A stretch of DNA of 61,677 nucleotides from CAYUMU01 sp964445985 (GTDB lineage Bacteria > Planctomycetota > Planctomycetia > Pirellulales > S012-138): NCBI GenBank assembly GCA_964445985.1, contig CAYUMU010000032.1:1-61677 (forward strand), read 5' to 3'. Both the position numbers and the translations under genes were made by a program. This document shows, in pieces, positions 50,312 to 59,051 of this stretch. The notes under the pieces are model-generated. The model was not told where the DNA came from and ran no database searches. It worked only from the letters and a program-made list of their open reading frames with translations. Positions within the stretch are counted from its first letter, which is position 1; each line of letters begins with the position of its first letter.

Positions 50312-50712
50312 TGCTTTGTTAGCTCTTCAATTGAAGGGTAAACCGACTTTTGCCGCCCAACCTCCCAATACCCGAACAGCTTTTAAGTGGTCGGCCCAGG
50401 TCGTTCTCTGGGCAAGCGGATAGGTCGATGGGGTAGTCTGGTCGTAGGACCACTCGCAAGAACATTGATGCGCCGGAAAGCAGGACTTGCGTGATGCCCC
50501 CGGTATGCGTGCCGTCCACTTGAGCGGCGGAGAAACGATCGCAATGGCGAACGACCGTCGTAAACCAGGGGATGTTGTTTTATCCCCAGTCCTTGGTTTT
50601 TGCCGTATCGTTGGCATCCAAACGGCTGTTGATTGCAGTGCCGCAACCGCCACGACTGGTTTCCCGCGCTCGCGAGCATGACGAGCCTGGGAGGACGAAA
50701 TAGATGTTGTTG
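50312..50712. other. Convergent intergenic region with hairpins
   Basis: These 401 bases lie between the ends of the HEAT-repeat gene and the SGNH-LRR gene. I see no gene. GCCCAG ... CTGGGC (near 50395-50414) and GGGGAT ... ATCCCC (near 50571-50590) could fold and help to end transcription from either side. The bases between them are unremarkable. Confidence 0.4.
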
Positions 50713-52611
50713 CTAAGGTCCTTCGATTTGCCAATCGGGGTGAGCCGCTTTGAGTTTGGCGACGCCTTCGGCGGTGATTTTCTTGAGTCCGAGCACTGAC
50801 AGTTTTTTGAGCGACTTGGAGGCGGCCAGGGCCTGCAAGCCCTGGTCGGTTATTTGCGCGCCGCCGATTTTGAACTCTGCAAGGTTGGGCAATTGCGCGA
50901 CCAATGGCATCGATTCGTCGGTCACGGTGGGAGCATGGGAGACATCCAAGCGGCGCAGAGTGTTGATTTTAGCCGCGTGGGCAATGCCGGCGGGCGAAGC
51001 CTGATTATCTAACAGCGAGAGGTCTTCGAGGGGGAGTTTCGTTAGCGCGGCGACGGCCTCGCCCGAGCTGTGGGGGTCTTTGCTGCCGATACCGCAACGC
51101 TTTAGATGCGTGAGACGGCTGAGATGGGCGGCCCCTTGATCGGTGAAGCGGGTATGGGCAAACCAGAGCCGGTCGGAGATGGGAACCCGGGAGATAGCTT
51201 CCAGCCCCGCGTCGTTGAGGGGCGTGAAATGAAAATTGACGCCGGTCAGGTTCCGCAGTTTGCCGAGATGCGCGAAGCCCGTGCCTGTGCATTGGGTTGA
51301 GGCGAGGCCCAGCGAGCGTAGTTCGGTCAAATTGGCCAGATGGACCAGCGCGTCGTCGGAAACAGGCGTGAGTGTGAGATTGAGCTCGCGGAGTCCCTGC
51401 AAATTGCTGAGATGACGAAGTCCTTCGCCATGAATATCACAGTTAGCCAGATCGATTTTTTTGAGTGTGGGGTAGCCGGCGAGATTTTCGAGCCAGGCAT
51501 CGTTGACCATTTCATTGCGGCCGCCCTTGCCTTTGAGCGGGTTGTTGCCGTTGTAGAGGTCGACGGCCGTGGGAATATCGAAGATTTCCAGGCCGGCGTC
51601 GCCAGTGGCCAGGTAAAGCCAAGCGGGGCCGCTGGGCGTGCGAATGAGTTTGCCGCCCACCTGGTTGATGGCGGCTTCTAACTTGTTTGTGCGAGGACGT
51701 TCGGCGACGGCGCTTTCAATTTCTGGCAGCAGACTGGCGATGTTGCTTTGGAGCTTTTTGTCTGAAAGCTTTGCGATCAATGACAGGCGATCGGTGTTCT
51801 TGTCGGGCGAGAGAATTTGGATCAGCAGTTCCTGATCGGCGGGCGCGGTGGTGAAGAGAGCCAACACGCCGTCTAAGTATTGCTGAACTTTGGGGTCCAG
51901 GTTTTCAAACCCGGCGGCTGACGGTTTTTGCCCTAGGGCGCGCCGCATGGCGTTGTGGGCCAGGTAGCGGCCGTGACTGAGCGTGAGATGGATGTCGTCG
52001 CGATATAATTCGCTGAGATTGCTAAGCGGGGCCTGGCCGGCCGCGATGTCGGCGGCAATTTTGGCCAACAGGTTCTGCGCGTGGGTCTGACGGATTTCTC
52101 GGCCGGGATGGAGTTCGCGGAGTTTGGACAGCAACGCCCTGATGTAGCCAGGGCTGTGCTCCATTTGTTGTGGCGAGGCGTAACTGCCGAATTCATCGGC
52201 CCGCTGGGCGTGCCTGGCCCAACCGGTGTGAATGACGAAGATGGCTTGGGGTTGCAGCTTCATCCAGGCGGAGATCGTGATGACATCTTGCTCCAGGGTG
52301 GAGCCGTAGTGGGGCTGCACGGAAATCACACTATATTGGTTGTCACGAAGGGCCGTGGGCCACGGCGTGGAGGTGGCCACGCAGGGCTTATCCGGATGGG
52401 CGGCAATATGCGGCAGGCTCACGCCGCAATCGACATGCCACTGAACGTCGCCATCCAGCAGGCTGGGCACGGTATCCCAAGTGAGCGAATTGCCGATGAG
52501 ATAATAGCGCGAGGCGGATTCTTGAGCCTGGGCCAGGCCGCTTCCAGCAATGGCAATCAGCACCAGAGAACAAACGGTTCTTGCACAACACATCAAGGTA
52601 TTTCTCCGCAT
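50713..52611 (-). CDS. SGNH hydrolase - LRR fusion, exported
   Basis: From ATG 52611 (ATG 52593, 10 bases after GGAG, is a close alternative) the product has 632 residues. A signal peptide (about 1-28) is followed by an SGNH-like domain at about 33-245: YYLIGNSLTWDT carries the nucleophile-type serine in a GNSLT block, and DDIHLTLSHGRYLAHN carries the D-x-x-H pair near the end. From about 335 to 625 there are leucine-rich repeats, for example GLRELNLTLTPVSDDALVHL and TLRRLDVSHAPTVTDESMPL. SGNH enzymes cleave esters such as acetyl groups on polysaccharides. The LRR may bind the target. The gene is divergent from the Gfo/Idh gene. Confidence 0.85.
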   Translation of the reverse strand: MRRNTLMCCARTVCSLVLIAIAGSGLAQAQESASRYYLIGNSLTWDTVPSLLDGDVQWHVDCGVSLPHIAAHPDKPCVATSTPWPTALRDNQYSVISVQPHYGSTLEQDVITISAWMKLQPQAIFVIHTGWARHAQRADEFGSYASPQQMEHSPGYIRALLSKLRELHPGREIRQTHAQNLLAKIAADIAAGQAPLSNLSELYRDDIHLTLSHGRYLAHNAMRRALGQKPSAAGFENLDPKVQQYLDGVLALFTTAPADQELLIQILSPDKNTDRLSLIAKLSDKKLQSNIASLLPEIESAVAERPRTNKLEAAINQVGGKLIRTPSGPAWLYLATGDAGLEIFDIPTAVDLYNGNNPLKGKGGRNEMVNDAWLENLAGYPTLKKIDLANCDIHGEGLRHLSNLQGLRELNLTLTPVSDDALVHLANLTELRSLGLASTQCTGTGFAHLGKLRNLTGVNFHFTPLNDAGLEAISRVPISDRLWFAHTRFTDQGAAHLSRLTHLKRCGIGSKDPHSSGEAVAALTKLPLEDLSLLDNQASPAGIAHAAKINTLRRLDVSHAPTVTDESMPLVAQLPNLAEFKIGGAQITDQGLQALAASKSLKKLSVLGLKKITAEGVAKLKAAHPDWQIEGP

Positions 52612-53105
52612 ATAATCTAGAGCCCGGCGCGCAAGCGTGTTCCGCGCGCTCATCGACCGCCGGTCTAGTTCGCTGCAATTGGGCACTATTTGAGCGCTGC
52701 GCTCCAAACGCCCCCCGTTGCGAGCGAATAGCCCACGAATCCAGGCTCCCGATGGTTGCCTTCTGGACTTGGGCGGCGCAACCGTCAATGACGATCAGCG
52801 CGTCGATTATAGCAGAGGCAACTCTTGACGCTGCTATGTAATCGGTACGCCGCCGAGGCCAAAATTGCGGTCGCGGTTCCTCGCAGCCGCGAGCCGCCGA
52901 CTCGCTCGGCGCCTGTCGGCCGTGGCCAGCTTGAGCAAAAGTCCGCCGTCGGTTGCCCGATTTTACTGGGATGCTCGCTCTGGGCTCGTACACTAGGAGT
53001 TGTGGTCCGTCCGCAAAGTCACCGACCGGTCTGCTGGGGGAGCCCCCGCGAGTTTTCCCAGGGCTGTCGCACTGCCCAACTATTTGCCTTAGGGGAGAAG
53101 ATTCC
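52612..53105. other. Divergent control region, SGNH-LRR and oxidoreductase genes
   Basis: These 494 bases contain no gene but should hold both promoters. On the minus strand TGCTATAAT at 52814-52806 is an extended -10 element. For the plus strand AGGGGAGAAG upstream of 53106 is a clear ribosome binding site. Confidence 0.5.
52806..52814 (-). promoter_or_regulatory. Extended -10 promoter element for the SGNH-LRR gene
   Basis: Minus-strand TGCTATAAT contains a perfect TATAAT with the TGN extension. No good -35 hexamer lies at the usual distance, as allowed for extended -10 promoters. The leader would be about 190 bases. Confidence 0.45.
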
Positions 53106-54407
53106 ATGTACGAGCCGACTTCACCTTCACGTCGCGATTTCATTCTGGGAAGCGTGGCGGCAACGGCCGCGTTGGCTTCGCTGAATCCGGCCGCCGCGTT
53201 GGCCAGGGCGGCCGCGGCGCCAAGCGAGAAGATTACGCTGGGCATCATTGGCATTGGCCCTCGCTGCACCTACGACTTGAAGGCGATGCTCCCCTTCCAG
53301 GATGTGCAGTGCGTGGCAATTGCCGACGTGCAGGCCTCGCGACGAGAAGCGGGCAAAACGCTGGTGGATGGTCACTATGGCAATACCGACTGCAAGCTGT
53401 ATCGCGACTTCCGCGAACTGCTCGATCGGGCGGATATCGATGCCGTGCTGATCGCCACCGGCGACCGCTGGCATGCGGACGCGTCCATCCTGGCCGCCCA
53501 GGCTGGCAAAGACGTGTACAGCGAGAAGCCGTGCGGCATCACCATTGCCGCCTGTCAACGGTTGGCAGATACCATGCACCGCGAACAGCGCGTATTTCAG
53601 GCGGGAACGCAGCGTCGCAGCGTCCCCAACTTCCAAACCGCCGTGGAATGGGTCCACGGCGGCAAGCTCGGCAAGCTGCACACCATGCACGCCTCGGTGT
53701 ATTTCCCCACGCTCGATAATACCTGGCTGCCGGCCGAACCCACGCCGCGGCGCGATGTCGTGGACTGGAACCTGTGGCTCGGCCCCGCGGCCTGGCGGCC
53801 ATTCAACCAGCAGTATGTGAATGGCCGGTGGCGAGGCCAGTGGGACTTTGACTCTGGAGCGCGGCTGCTCGATTGGGGCGCGCATACGGTCGATCTATGC
53901 CAGTGGGCCAACCAGGCAGACGACACCATGCCGATCGAGTACGAGCCGAGCGAGAAGAACATTGTTTGCAGGTATGCGAATGGCGTGCGTTTGATTCTCG
54001 ATTTCTTGCCGCAACCTTTTGGAGATCGGTCGCCGCACTACATCACCCGGTTGGGAACATGCCCCGTGCGGTTTGTGGGCGATGAAGGCTGGGTGGAAAC
54101 GGGCGATGAAGGGGAAATTGTGGCACAGCCGGAGTCGTTGCAAAAATTGGTCGCCGACCCGAGCAAGCGCGTCCGCGGCCTTGATGTTTCGGCCCATGCG
54201 CGAGACTTTTTCGACTGTATCCGCACGCGCAAGAAGACGGCGGCCAACGCCGATGTGATGCGGCGTTCGCACATCGCCAGCCATGCCGCGGCAATCGCCT
54301 GGATTCTGCAGCGAAAGCTCAGCTTCGATCCGGTAAAAGAAGAGTTCGTGGGCGATGCCGAAGCCAACTTGCTGCGCTCGCGGGCTTCGCGTGAATGGGC
54401 GATTTGA
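53106..54407 (+). CDS. Gfo/Idh/MocA family oxidoreductase, Tat-exported
   Basis: From ATG 53106 the product has 433 residues with a Tat signal (SRRDFILGSVAATAALASLN, about 8-27). The Rossmann part begins ITLGIIGIGPRCTYDLKAML near 42-61 and ends with VYSEKPCGITIAACQRLAD, whose EKP holds the conserved lysine. The C-terminal domain contains RWRGQWDFDSGARLLDWGAH and the HARDFFDCIRTRKKTAANAD ending common to exported planctomycete members. These enzymes oxidise or epimerise sugars with NAD(P). Such exported proteins are thought to carry their cofactor with them. It starts the block of glycan genes and lies 167 bases before a sulfatase. Confidence 0.93.
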   Translation: MYEPTSPSRRDFILGSVAATAALASLNPAAALARAAAAPSEKITLGIIGIGPRCTYDLKAMLPFQDVQCVAIADVQASRREAGKTLVDGHYGNTDCKLYRDFRELLDRADIDAVLIATGDRWHADASILAAQAGKDVYSEKPCGITIAACQRLADTMHREQRVFQAGTQRRSVPNFQTAVEWVHGGKLGKLHTMHASVYFPTLDNTWLPAEPTPRRDVVDWNLWLGPAAWRPFNQQYVNGRWRGQWDFDSGARLLDWGAHTVDLCQWANQADDTMPIEYEPSEKNIVCRYANGVRLILDFLPQPFGDRSPHYITRLGTCPVRFVGDEGWVETGDEGEIVAQPESLQKLVADPSKRVRGLDVSAHARDFFDCIRTRKKTAANADVMRRSHIASHAAAIAWILQRKLSFDPVKEEFVGDAEANLLRSRASREWAI

Positions 54408-54574
54408 GGATCGCCCACGGCGACTTCATGCCGGCCATGGGCGTAATCGTCGCGGTCACTGCCCAAGTGAATAAGATGGCCCAAGAATGATGGCGCCAAG
54501 GGAATCGTCGTTGGTTGATTCGATCTGGCGCTATTCGTGGCCCGATTCTTCCCGCAATCATTGTGAACATAGAT

Positions 54575-56131
54575 ATGCCGCTAACGATACAAAGCATCTA
54601 CTACAAGACCGCCTGGCTGTTTGGCCTGCTGGCGTTCATCGCCCTGGGCGGCGTTAACCTGGGCAGGGCCAACATGGCCAACGCCGCTCCGCCCAACGCC
54701 GCTCCCCCCAACATTGTGTTGATGATGGGCGACGATCATGGCTGGGAAGAGACCGGCTACAACGGGCATCCTTACGTGAAGACGCCGGTTCTGGACGAAA
54801 TGGCCGCGACCGGGCTGCGGTTCGATCGTTTCTATTCCGCGCACCCCAGTTGCTCGCCCACGCGAGCCAGTTTTCTCACGGGTCGCCATCCCAACCGGAT
54901 GGGCACGTTCGCCCCGGGTTATTCGCTTCGTCCGCAAGAACGCACCATTGCCCAGATTTTGCGCGAGGCCGGTTATCAATGCGGCCATTTTGGCAAGTGG
55001 CACGTGGGCACCGTCAAAGAGGGCTCTCCGACCAACCCCGGCGCCATGGGGTTTCACGAGTGGGTTTCGCACGATAATTTCTTTGAACTCAACCCCTCGC
55101 TGTCTCGCAACGGCGCTCCGCCGGAAGTCATCGAAGGGGAAAGCTCGGAGATCGTGGTTCGCGAGGCCAAGGGGTTTATCGACCGTGCGCGGCAACAACA
55201 AAAGCCATTCTTCGTGATCATTTGGTTCGGTTCGCCGCACGAACCTTACAGCGGTTTACCCCAAGACCTGGCCCTCTACGATGACTTGCCCGCCAAGTAC
55301 GCCGACAAGAAAGCGAACCTCACCTCGAACGAGACCGGTGGTCCCGTCACGCGGCCCAAGGGCGAGGTGCTCCGCGAGCGATATGCCGAGATCACGGCCA
55401 TGGATCGGGCGATTGGCCAGATGCGGACGCACCTGGCCGAAAAGGGACTGCGGGACAACACGCTGCTGTTTTACTGTGGCGATAACGGGACCTCGGCCGA
55501 CGGAGCCCTGGGCGTGCCGCATCGGGGCGTGAAGGGACAGGTTTATGAAGGCGGCGTGCTCGTGCCGGGCTTGATTGAATGGCCAGCGCGGATTGCCAAG
55601 CCGGCTGCCACGCAAGTTCGCGCCTGCACCAGCGATCTGTTGCCCACGGTTTGTGCGCTGGTGAAGCAACCGCTGCCCACGCGTCCGCTGGACGGCATCG
55701 ATCTTACGGAAGCCATCGATGGCAAGCTGACCGAGCGTCCCAGCCCTCTTTGCTTTTGGATGTATGGTCAATCCAAGTCGGCAGGCGCCAAGCCTTGGAT
55801 CGATCCGCGGTGGCAGCAGGGCACCACGCCGCTGGTGAAAAAGATGAACGGGAAAGCGACGCGCGACTTCACCAACTTCCACCACGATACGATCACGGAA
55901 AACGACTACCAAGGCCCGCGCGCTATCATTGATGGCCAGCACAAACTGGTTATCCATGAGCGCGGGGACGCGGACCCGAAGGTCGAGCTATTCGACCTGC
56001 AGGCCGATCCGGCCGAGAAACACGACCTTTCCCAGCAACAGAAGAACGTCACGGACCAATTGCAAGCGAAACTCCATGCCTGGCAAGACTCGGTACTCAA
56101 GAGTCTTACCGGCGCCGATTACCGAGAGTGA
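54575..56131 (+). CDS. Type I sulfatase, exported
   Basis: From ATG 54575 the product has 518 residues. The N-terminus carries a signal (about 12-31, TAWLFGLLAFIALGGVNLG) and a short Asn/Ala/Pro repeat. The core has PNIVLMMGDDHGWEETGYNG (Asp53, Asp54), CSPTRASFLTGR from Cys93, GKWHVGTVKEG and YCGDNGTSADGALG. The GVPHRGVKGQVYEGGVLVPG part is typical of arylsulfatase A-like enzymes. The stop TGA overlaps the ATG of the next sulfatase by one base (TGATG), so the two are translated together. The ribosome binding site is weak, suggesting dependence on upstream sequence. Confidence 0.92.
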   Translation: MPLTIQSIYYKTAWLFGLLAFIALGGVNLGRANMANAAPPNAAPPNIVLMMGDDHGWEETGYNGHPYVKTPVLDEMAATGLRFDRFYSAHPSCSPTRASFLTGRHPNRMGTFAPGYSLRPQERTIAQILREAGYQCGHFGKWHVGTVKEGSPTNPGAMGFHEWVSHDNFFELNPSLSRNGAPPEVIEGESSEIVVREAKGFIDRARQQQKPFFVIIWFGSPHEPYSGLPQDLALYDDLPAKYADKKANLTSNETGGPVTRPKGEVLRERYAEITAMDRAIGQMRTHLAEKGLRDNTLLFYCGDNGTSADGALGVPHRGVKGQVYEGGVLVPGLIEWPARIAKPAATQVRACTSDLLPTVCALVKQPLPTRPLDGIDLTEAIDGKLTERPSPLCFWMYGQSKSAGAKPWIDPRWQQGTTPLVKKMNGKATRDFTNFHHDTITENDYQGPRAIIDGQHKLVIHERGDADPKVELFDLQADPAEKHDLSQQQKNVTDQLQAKLHAWQDSVLKSLTGADYRE

Positions 56132-57702
56132 TGCCGATGATGAATAACCTGGTTAAGAACTGCCTGTTGCTGCTGGCTTGCCTGGCCCTGCTAAGTATCC
56201 GCTCCACGGCGGCCGAGCGGCCGAACATTCTGTTCATCTACACCGATGACCACTCGTATCGCACGCTCTCATGTTACGAGCAGGCCGAACCTTGGGCGAA
56301 AACGCCGAATATGGACCGGCTGGCCGAGCAGGGCGTACGGTTCACCCACGCCTACATTGGCACCTGGTGCATGCCGAGCCGCGTGGCCATGCTCACTGGC
56401 TTGCACCAGTACGGCGCGCAAACCATGCGAATGGAGGGCGTGTACCCCGGCAGCGAGTACGATCCCGAGCAGTGCCGGTTTTGGCCGGCCGTGTTTCGCC
56501 AACATGGCTACCAAACCGCCCAAATCGGCAAATGGCACTCGGGCCGCGATGCCGGCCATGGACGCGATTGGGACTATCAAATAGTTTGGAACCGCCCGAA
56601 GCATCCTGAAAACTCGCCCAACTATTACCACGACCAATTGATCTCCATCAACGGCGCCGAGCCCAAGGTGGCGCCTGGGTATTCCACCGATAACTACACC
56701 CGCTGGGCCGTGGATTACATCAAGGGCGAGAACCGAGATCAGGCCAAGCCCTGGTATCTGTGGCTCTGTTATGGCGGCGTGCATGCGCCTTATTCGCCTG
56801 CCGAGCGCCACCTGAACGACTACCCTGGCATCAGCGTTCCCACGCCGGCCGACATCTACCCACCCCGGCCGGGCAAGCCTGCCCATATGCAAAAAATTGC
56901 CGCCTGGGAAAAAGGCCCCGACGGCGCGCCGGTGCTCAGCAAAAAGGCCATCGGCAGCGAAGTGGGCGACGACCTCCAGCGCGATCAGGGACGCAATCTC
57001 ACCCAATGGTCGCGGCAATATCACCAGGCGGTGCGGGCCTTGGATGAAGGGGTCGGCCAGGTTCTGGCCGCGCTCAAAGAATCGGGGCAGTTGGAGAACA
57101 CGCTGGTGGTGCTGACCGCCGATCAAGGGTACGCCTGGGGCCAGCACGGCTTCCGCGCCAAGTTGGCGCCCTACGACGCCAATATTCGTTCACCCCTGAT
57201 CATTTCCATGCCGGGCACGCTGCCGCAAGGCAAGGTTTGCCGCACGCCGGTGGGCGGAGTCGATCTGCCGCCCACCTTTTTCCAATTCGCCGGCTTCGAC
57301 CTGCCGTGGACCATGCACGGCCACGATCTGACGCCGCTGCTGAAAGATCCTGCCGCCGCCTGGCCGCACACCACGATGATGCCTTTCACGGCGGATAAAT
57401 TCGGCGCCGACTGCGACGCCGTTCCCAAGCCGCCGGCCAACCGCCACAAGAGTGGCCTCCCCTGGTATGTGATGATCGCCCAGGGCAACCACAAGTACAT
57501 TCGCACCCTGGAAGCGGGCGAGCCTGAGGAACTGTACGACCTCGAAGCCGACCCCGAAGAACTAACCAACCTGGCGCAAGAACCAGCGCATCAAGCTACC
57601 GTGCAAAAACTCCGCGCCGCCGCCGTGGCCGAGTTGAAACGCACCGGCGCCAAGATGGTGGATTCGCTGCCGCCGGTGGCGGGACTGGGGGCTGGGGAAT
57701 AG
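56131..57702 (+). CDS. Type I sulfatase, exported, coupled to the previous one
   Basis: From ATG 56131 (GTG 56128 and ATG 56137/56140 are alternatives) the product has 523 residues. A signal peptide covers about 1-28 (NCLLLLACLALLSIRSTAA). The core has RPNILFIYTDDHSYRTLSCY (Asp39, Asp40), WCMPSRVAMLTG with Cys80 as formylglycine precursor, GKWHSGRDAG and LTADQGYAWGQHGFRAK. The C-terminus ends LGAGE and stops inside a G-rich repeat shared with the cbiX-like gene. A DQGYAWGQHGFR pattern suggests a heparan- or iduronate-sulfatase-like subgroup. Coupling with a second, different sulfatase suggests sequential removal of sulfates from one glycan. Confidence 0.92.
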   Translation: MPMMNNLVKNCLLLLACLALLSIRSTAAERPNILFIYTDDHSYRTLSCYEQAEPWAKTPNMDRLAEQGVRFTHAYIGTWCMPSRVAMLTGLHQYGAQTMRMEGVYPGSEYDPEQCRFWPAVFRQHGYQTAQIGKWHSGRDAGHGRDWDYQIVWNRPKHPENSPNYYHDQLISINGAEPKVAPGYSTDNYTRWAVDYIKGENRDQAKPWYLWLCYGGVHAPYSPAERHLNDYPGISVPTPADIYPPRPGKPAHMQKIAAWEKGPDGAPVLSKKAIGSEVGDDLQRDQGRNLTQWSRQYHQAVRALDEGVGQVLAALKESGQLENTLVVLTADQGYAWGQHGFRAKLAPYDANIRSPLIISMPGTLPQGKVCRTPVGGVDLPPTFFQFAGFDLPWTMHGHDLTPLLKDPAAAWPHTTMMPFTADKFGADCDAVPKPPANRHKSGLPWYVMIAQGNHKYIRTLEAGEPEELYDLEADPEELTNLAQEPAHQATVQKLRAAAVAELKRTGAKMVDSLPPVAGLGAGE

Positions 57703-57723
57703 GGGATGGTGGCTAGGGGAGGG
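57681..57723 (+). repeat. G-rich repeat at the end of a sulfatase gene, copy 2
   Basis: Here the G tracts (GGG, GGGGG, GGGG, GGGG, GGGG) span the last codons and TAG stop of the sulfatase, encoding GLGAGE. The element matches copy 1 at 27942-27979 in about 25 of 28 bases, although the two genes are unrelated. Confidence 0.7.
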
Positions 57724-57727
57724 TCGT

Positions 57728-58915
57728 TTAGTTTTTGTGCGCCTTGGTCAGTTCGGTGGGTACTTTGCCATCGCCGGTGGGTTCCCCTGCCAGGAGCCAT
57801 GTCAGGTTGAAGCGGGCGAGTTGCCCTCCGCCTTGAGGACCGCCTTCAAAGCAGAGGTAAATCCAGCCTTCGCTCGGCGTGCCAGGCCGGCCGGCGGTGA
57901 GCGACGAGTAGGCGCTGGCGCCGTCAAAAACTTGTCGCTTGATGGGCCAGGAGCGGCCGCCATCGAAGCTGGCCCAAACCGTGGACCGCTCGCGGCGCGG
58001 GTTGGGCGTATCGATGTTGCTGAAGATCAAGATGTCTTGGCCTGCGACCGGCAATCGCGCCAGGCCCCCCATCAGGCCATACGAGCGATGCTGTTCACCA
58101 TCGGGCAGCACTTCCACAATTTTGAAGTCCTCCCAGGTTTGGCCGCCATCGTGGCTGATCGCGCTGCGGCGGCGGGTGTAGTTGGGCCGCTGGTCCCAAT
58201 GCACGCGGGAATTGTAATAGATGTCTCCGTTCGATAGTTCGGCCAGCGTGGCTTCGCCGGTTCCGTTTTCGGGGAACGGCTCGCTGGTTTGCCAGGTGCG
58301 GCCGCCATCGTCGCTATACATGGCATTGGTATAGTGGTTCGGCCATTCGCCACGGCGGTTGCCATCCGCGTAATAGCGCGTGGGCCGCAGCAACCGGCCG
58401 GCGTGTTTGCCATGCCGCAACGTGATGCCAGCCTCGTTCATGTGCATCGAAGGCAGGTGGCCGGCGGCGTTGGGTTTGATCTTGGTCTGGGTGTCGGCCG
58501 ACCAGGTTTTGCCGCTGTCTTGGCTGCGGTAGATGGTGAGCGGGGCCGGCGGATGATGCTCTTCGACAAAGGCCAGGATGTCGCCCGACTTTTCATCCAC
58601 CGTGGTTCCGCCCCCTTGAAAGCCGGCCGGGGCGATGGTGATTTCGTCGCTCCAGGTCTGGCCGCCGTCTTCGCTGCGGCGCGCGATCAGGCCCTTGTTT
58701 CCCCAGGTGGCGATCACCGTGCCATCGAGGGCAACCACCAGGTTGGGGAACCGCTGGCTCTTGAACAGTTGCTGGGTTTCAAACCGCGGCTCTCCCAAAA
58801 ACGGCTTCAATGCGCCTTCCAAGGGAGGAGCGGCCTGGGCCGCCGCTGGGGAGATGGCCAGGGTGAGCGCGAGCCTGAGAAAAATTATTATTACTGGGAT
58901 ATTTTTAAGTTGCAC
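57728..58915 (-). CDS. Exported sialidase-family protein (BNR/Asp-box)
   Basis: From GTG 58915, with AAGGA 7 bases upstream, the product has 395 residues with a signal peptide (about 1-28, VIIIFLRLALTLAISPAA). The beta-propeller is marked by an RFPNLVVALDGT segment, like the RIP motif of sialidases, and by five Asp boxes: SEDGGQTW, SQDSGKTW, SDDGGRTW, SHDGGQTW and SFDGGRSW. Acid and nucleophile residues cannot be fixed without alignment. Exo-alpha-sialidases remove terminal sialic or related acids from glycans. The 5' end is AT-rich compared with the gene. It is convergent with the sulfatase pair. Confidence 0.88.
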   Translation of the reverse strand: MQLKNIPVIIIFLRLALTLAISPAAAQAAPPLEGALKPFLGEPRFETQQLFKSQRFPNLVVALDGTVIATWGNKGLIARRSEDGGQTWSDEITIAPAGFQGGGTTVDEKSGDILAFVEEHHPPAPLTIYRSQDSGKTWSADTQTKIKPNAAGHLPSMHMNEAGITLRHGKHAGRLLRPTRYYADGNRRGEWPNHYTNAMYSDDGGRTWQTSEPFPENGTGEATLAELSNGDIYYNSRVHWDQRPNYTRRRSAISHDGGQTWEDFKIVEVLPDGEQHRSYGLMGGLARLPVAGQDILIFSNIDTPNPRRERSTVWASFDGGRSWPIKRQVFDGASAYSSLTAGRPGTPSEGWIYLCFEGGPQGGGQLARFNLTWLLAGEPTGDGKVPTELTKAHKN

Positions 58916-59051
58916 GAAATGATCCTTACTTGGGTAGAGGGAACAATTTTAGAAGGGATCTGAATTGGGGGCGGCGTTGTTTTGGGGAGCGCGGGGTGCC
59001 CTGATAAAAAACGGTTGTGGGCATGCTCAGGTTTTGTTGCGCGGCGGCGTT

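Noticed and set aside
50487..50681. 64-codon plus-strand frame in the convergent gap
   Set aside because: Its HLSGGETIAMAND phrase loosely recalls DUF1559 C-termini, but the rest does not fit and there is no ribosome binding site.
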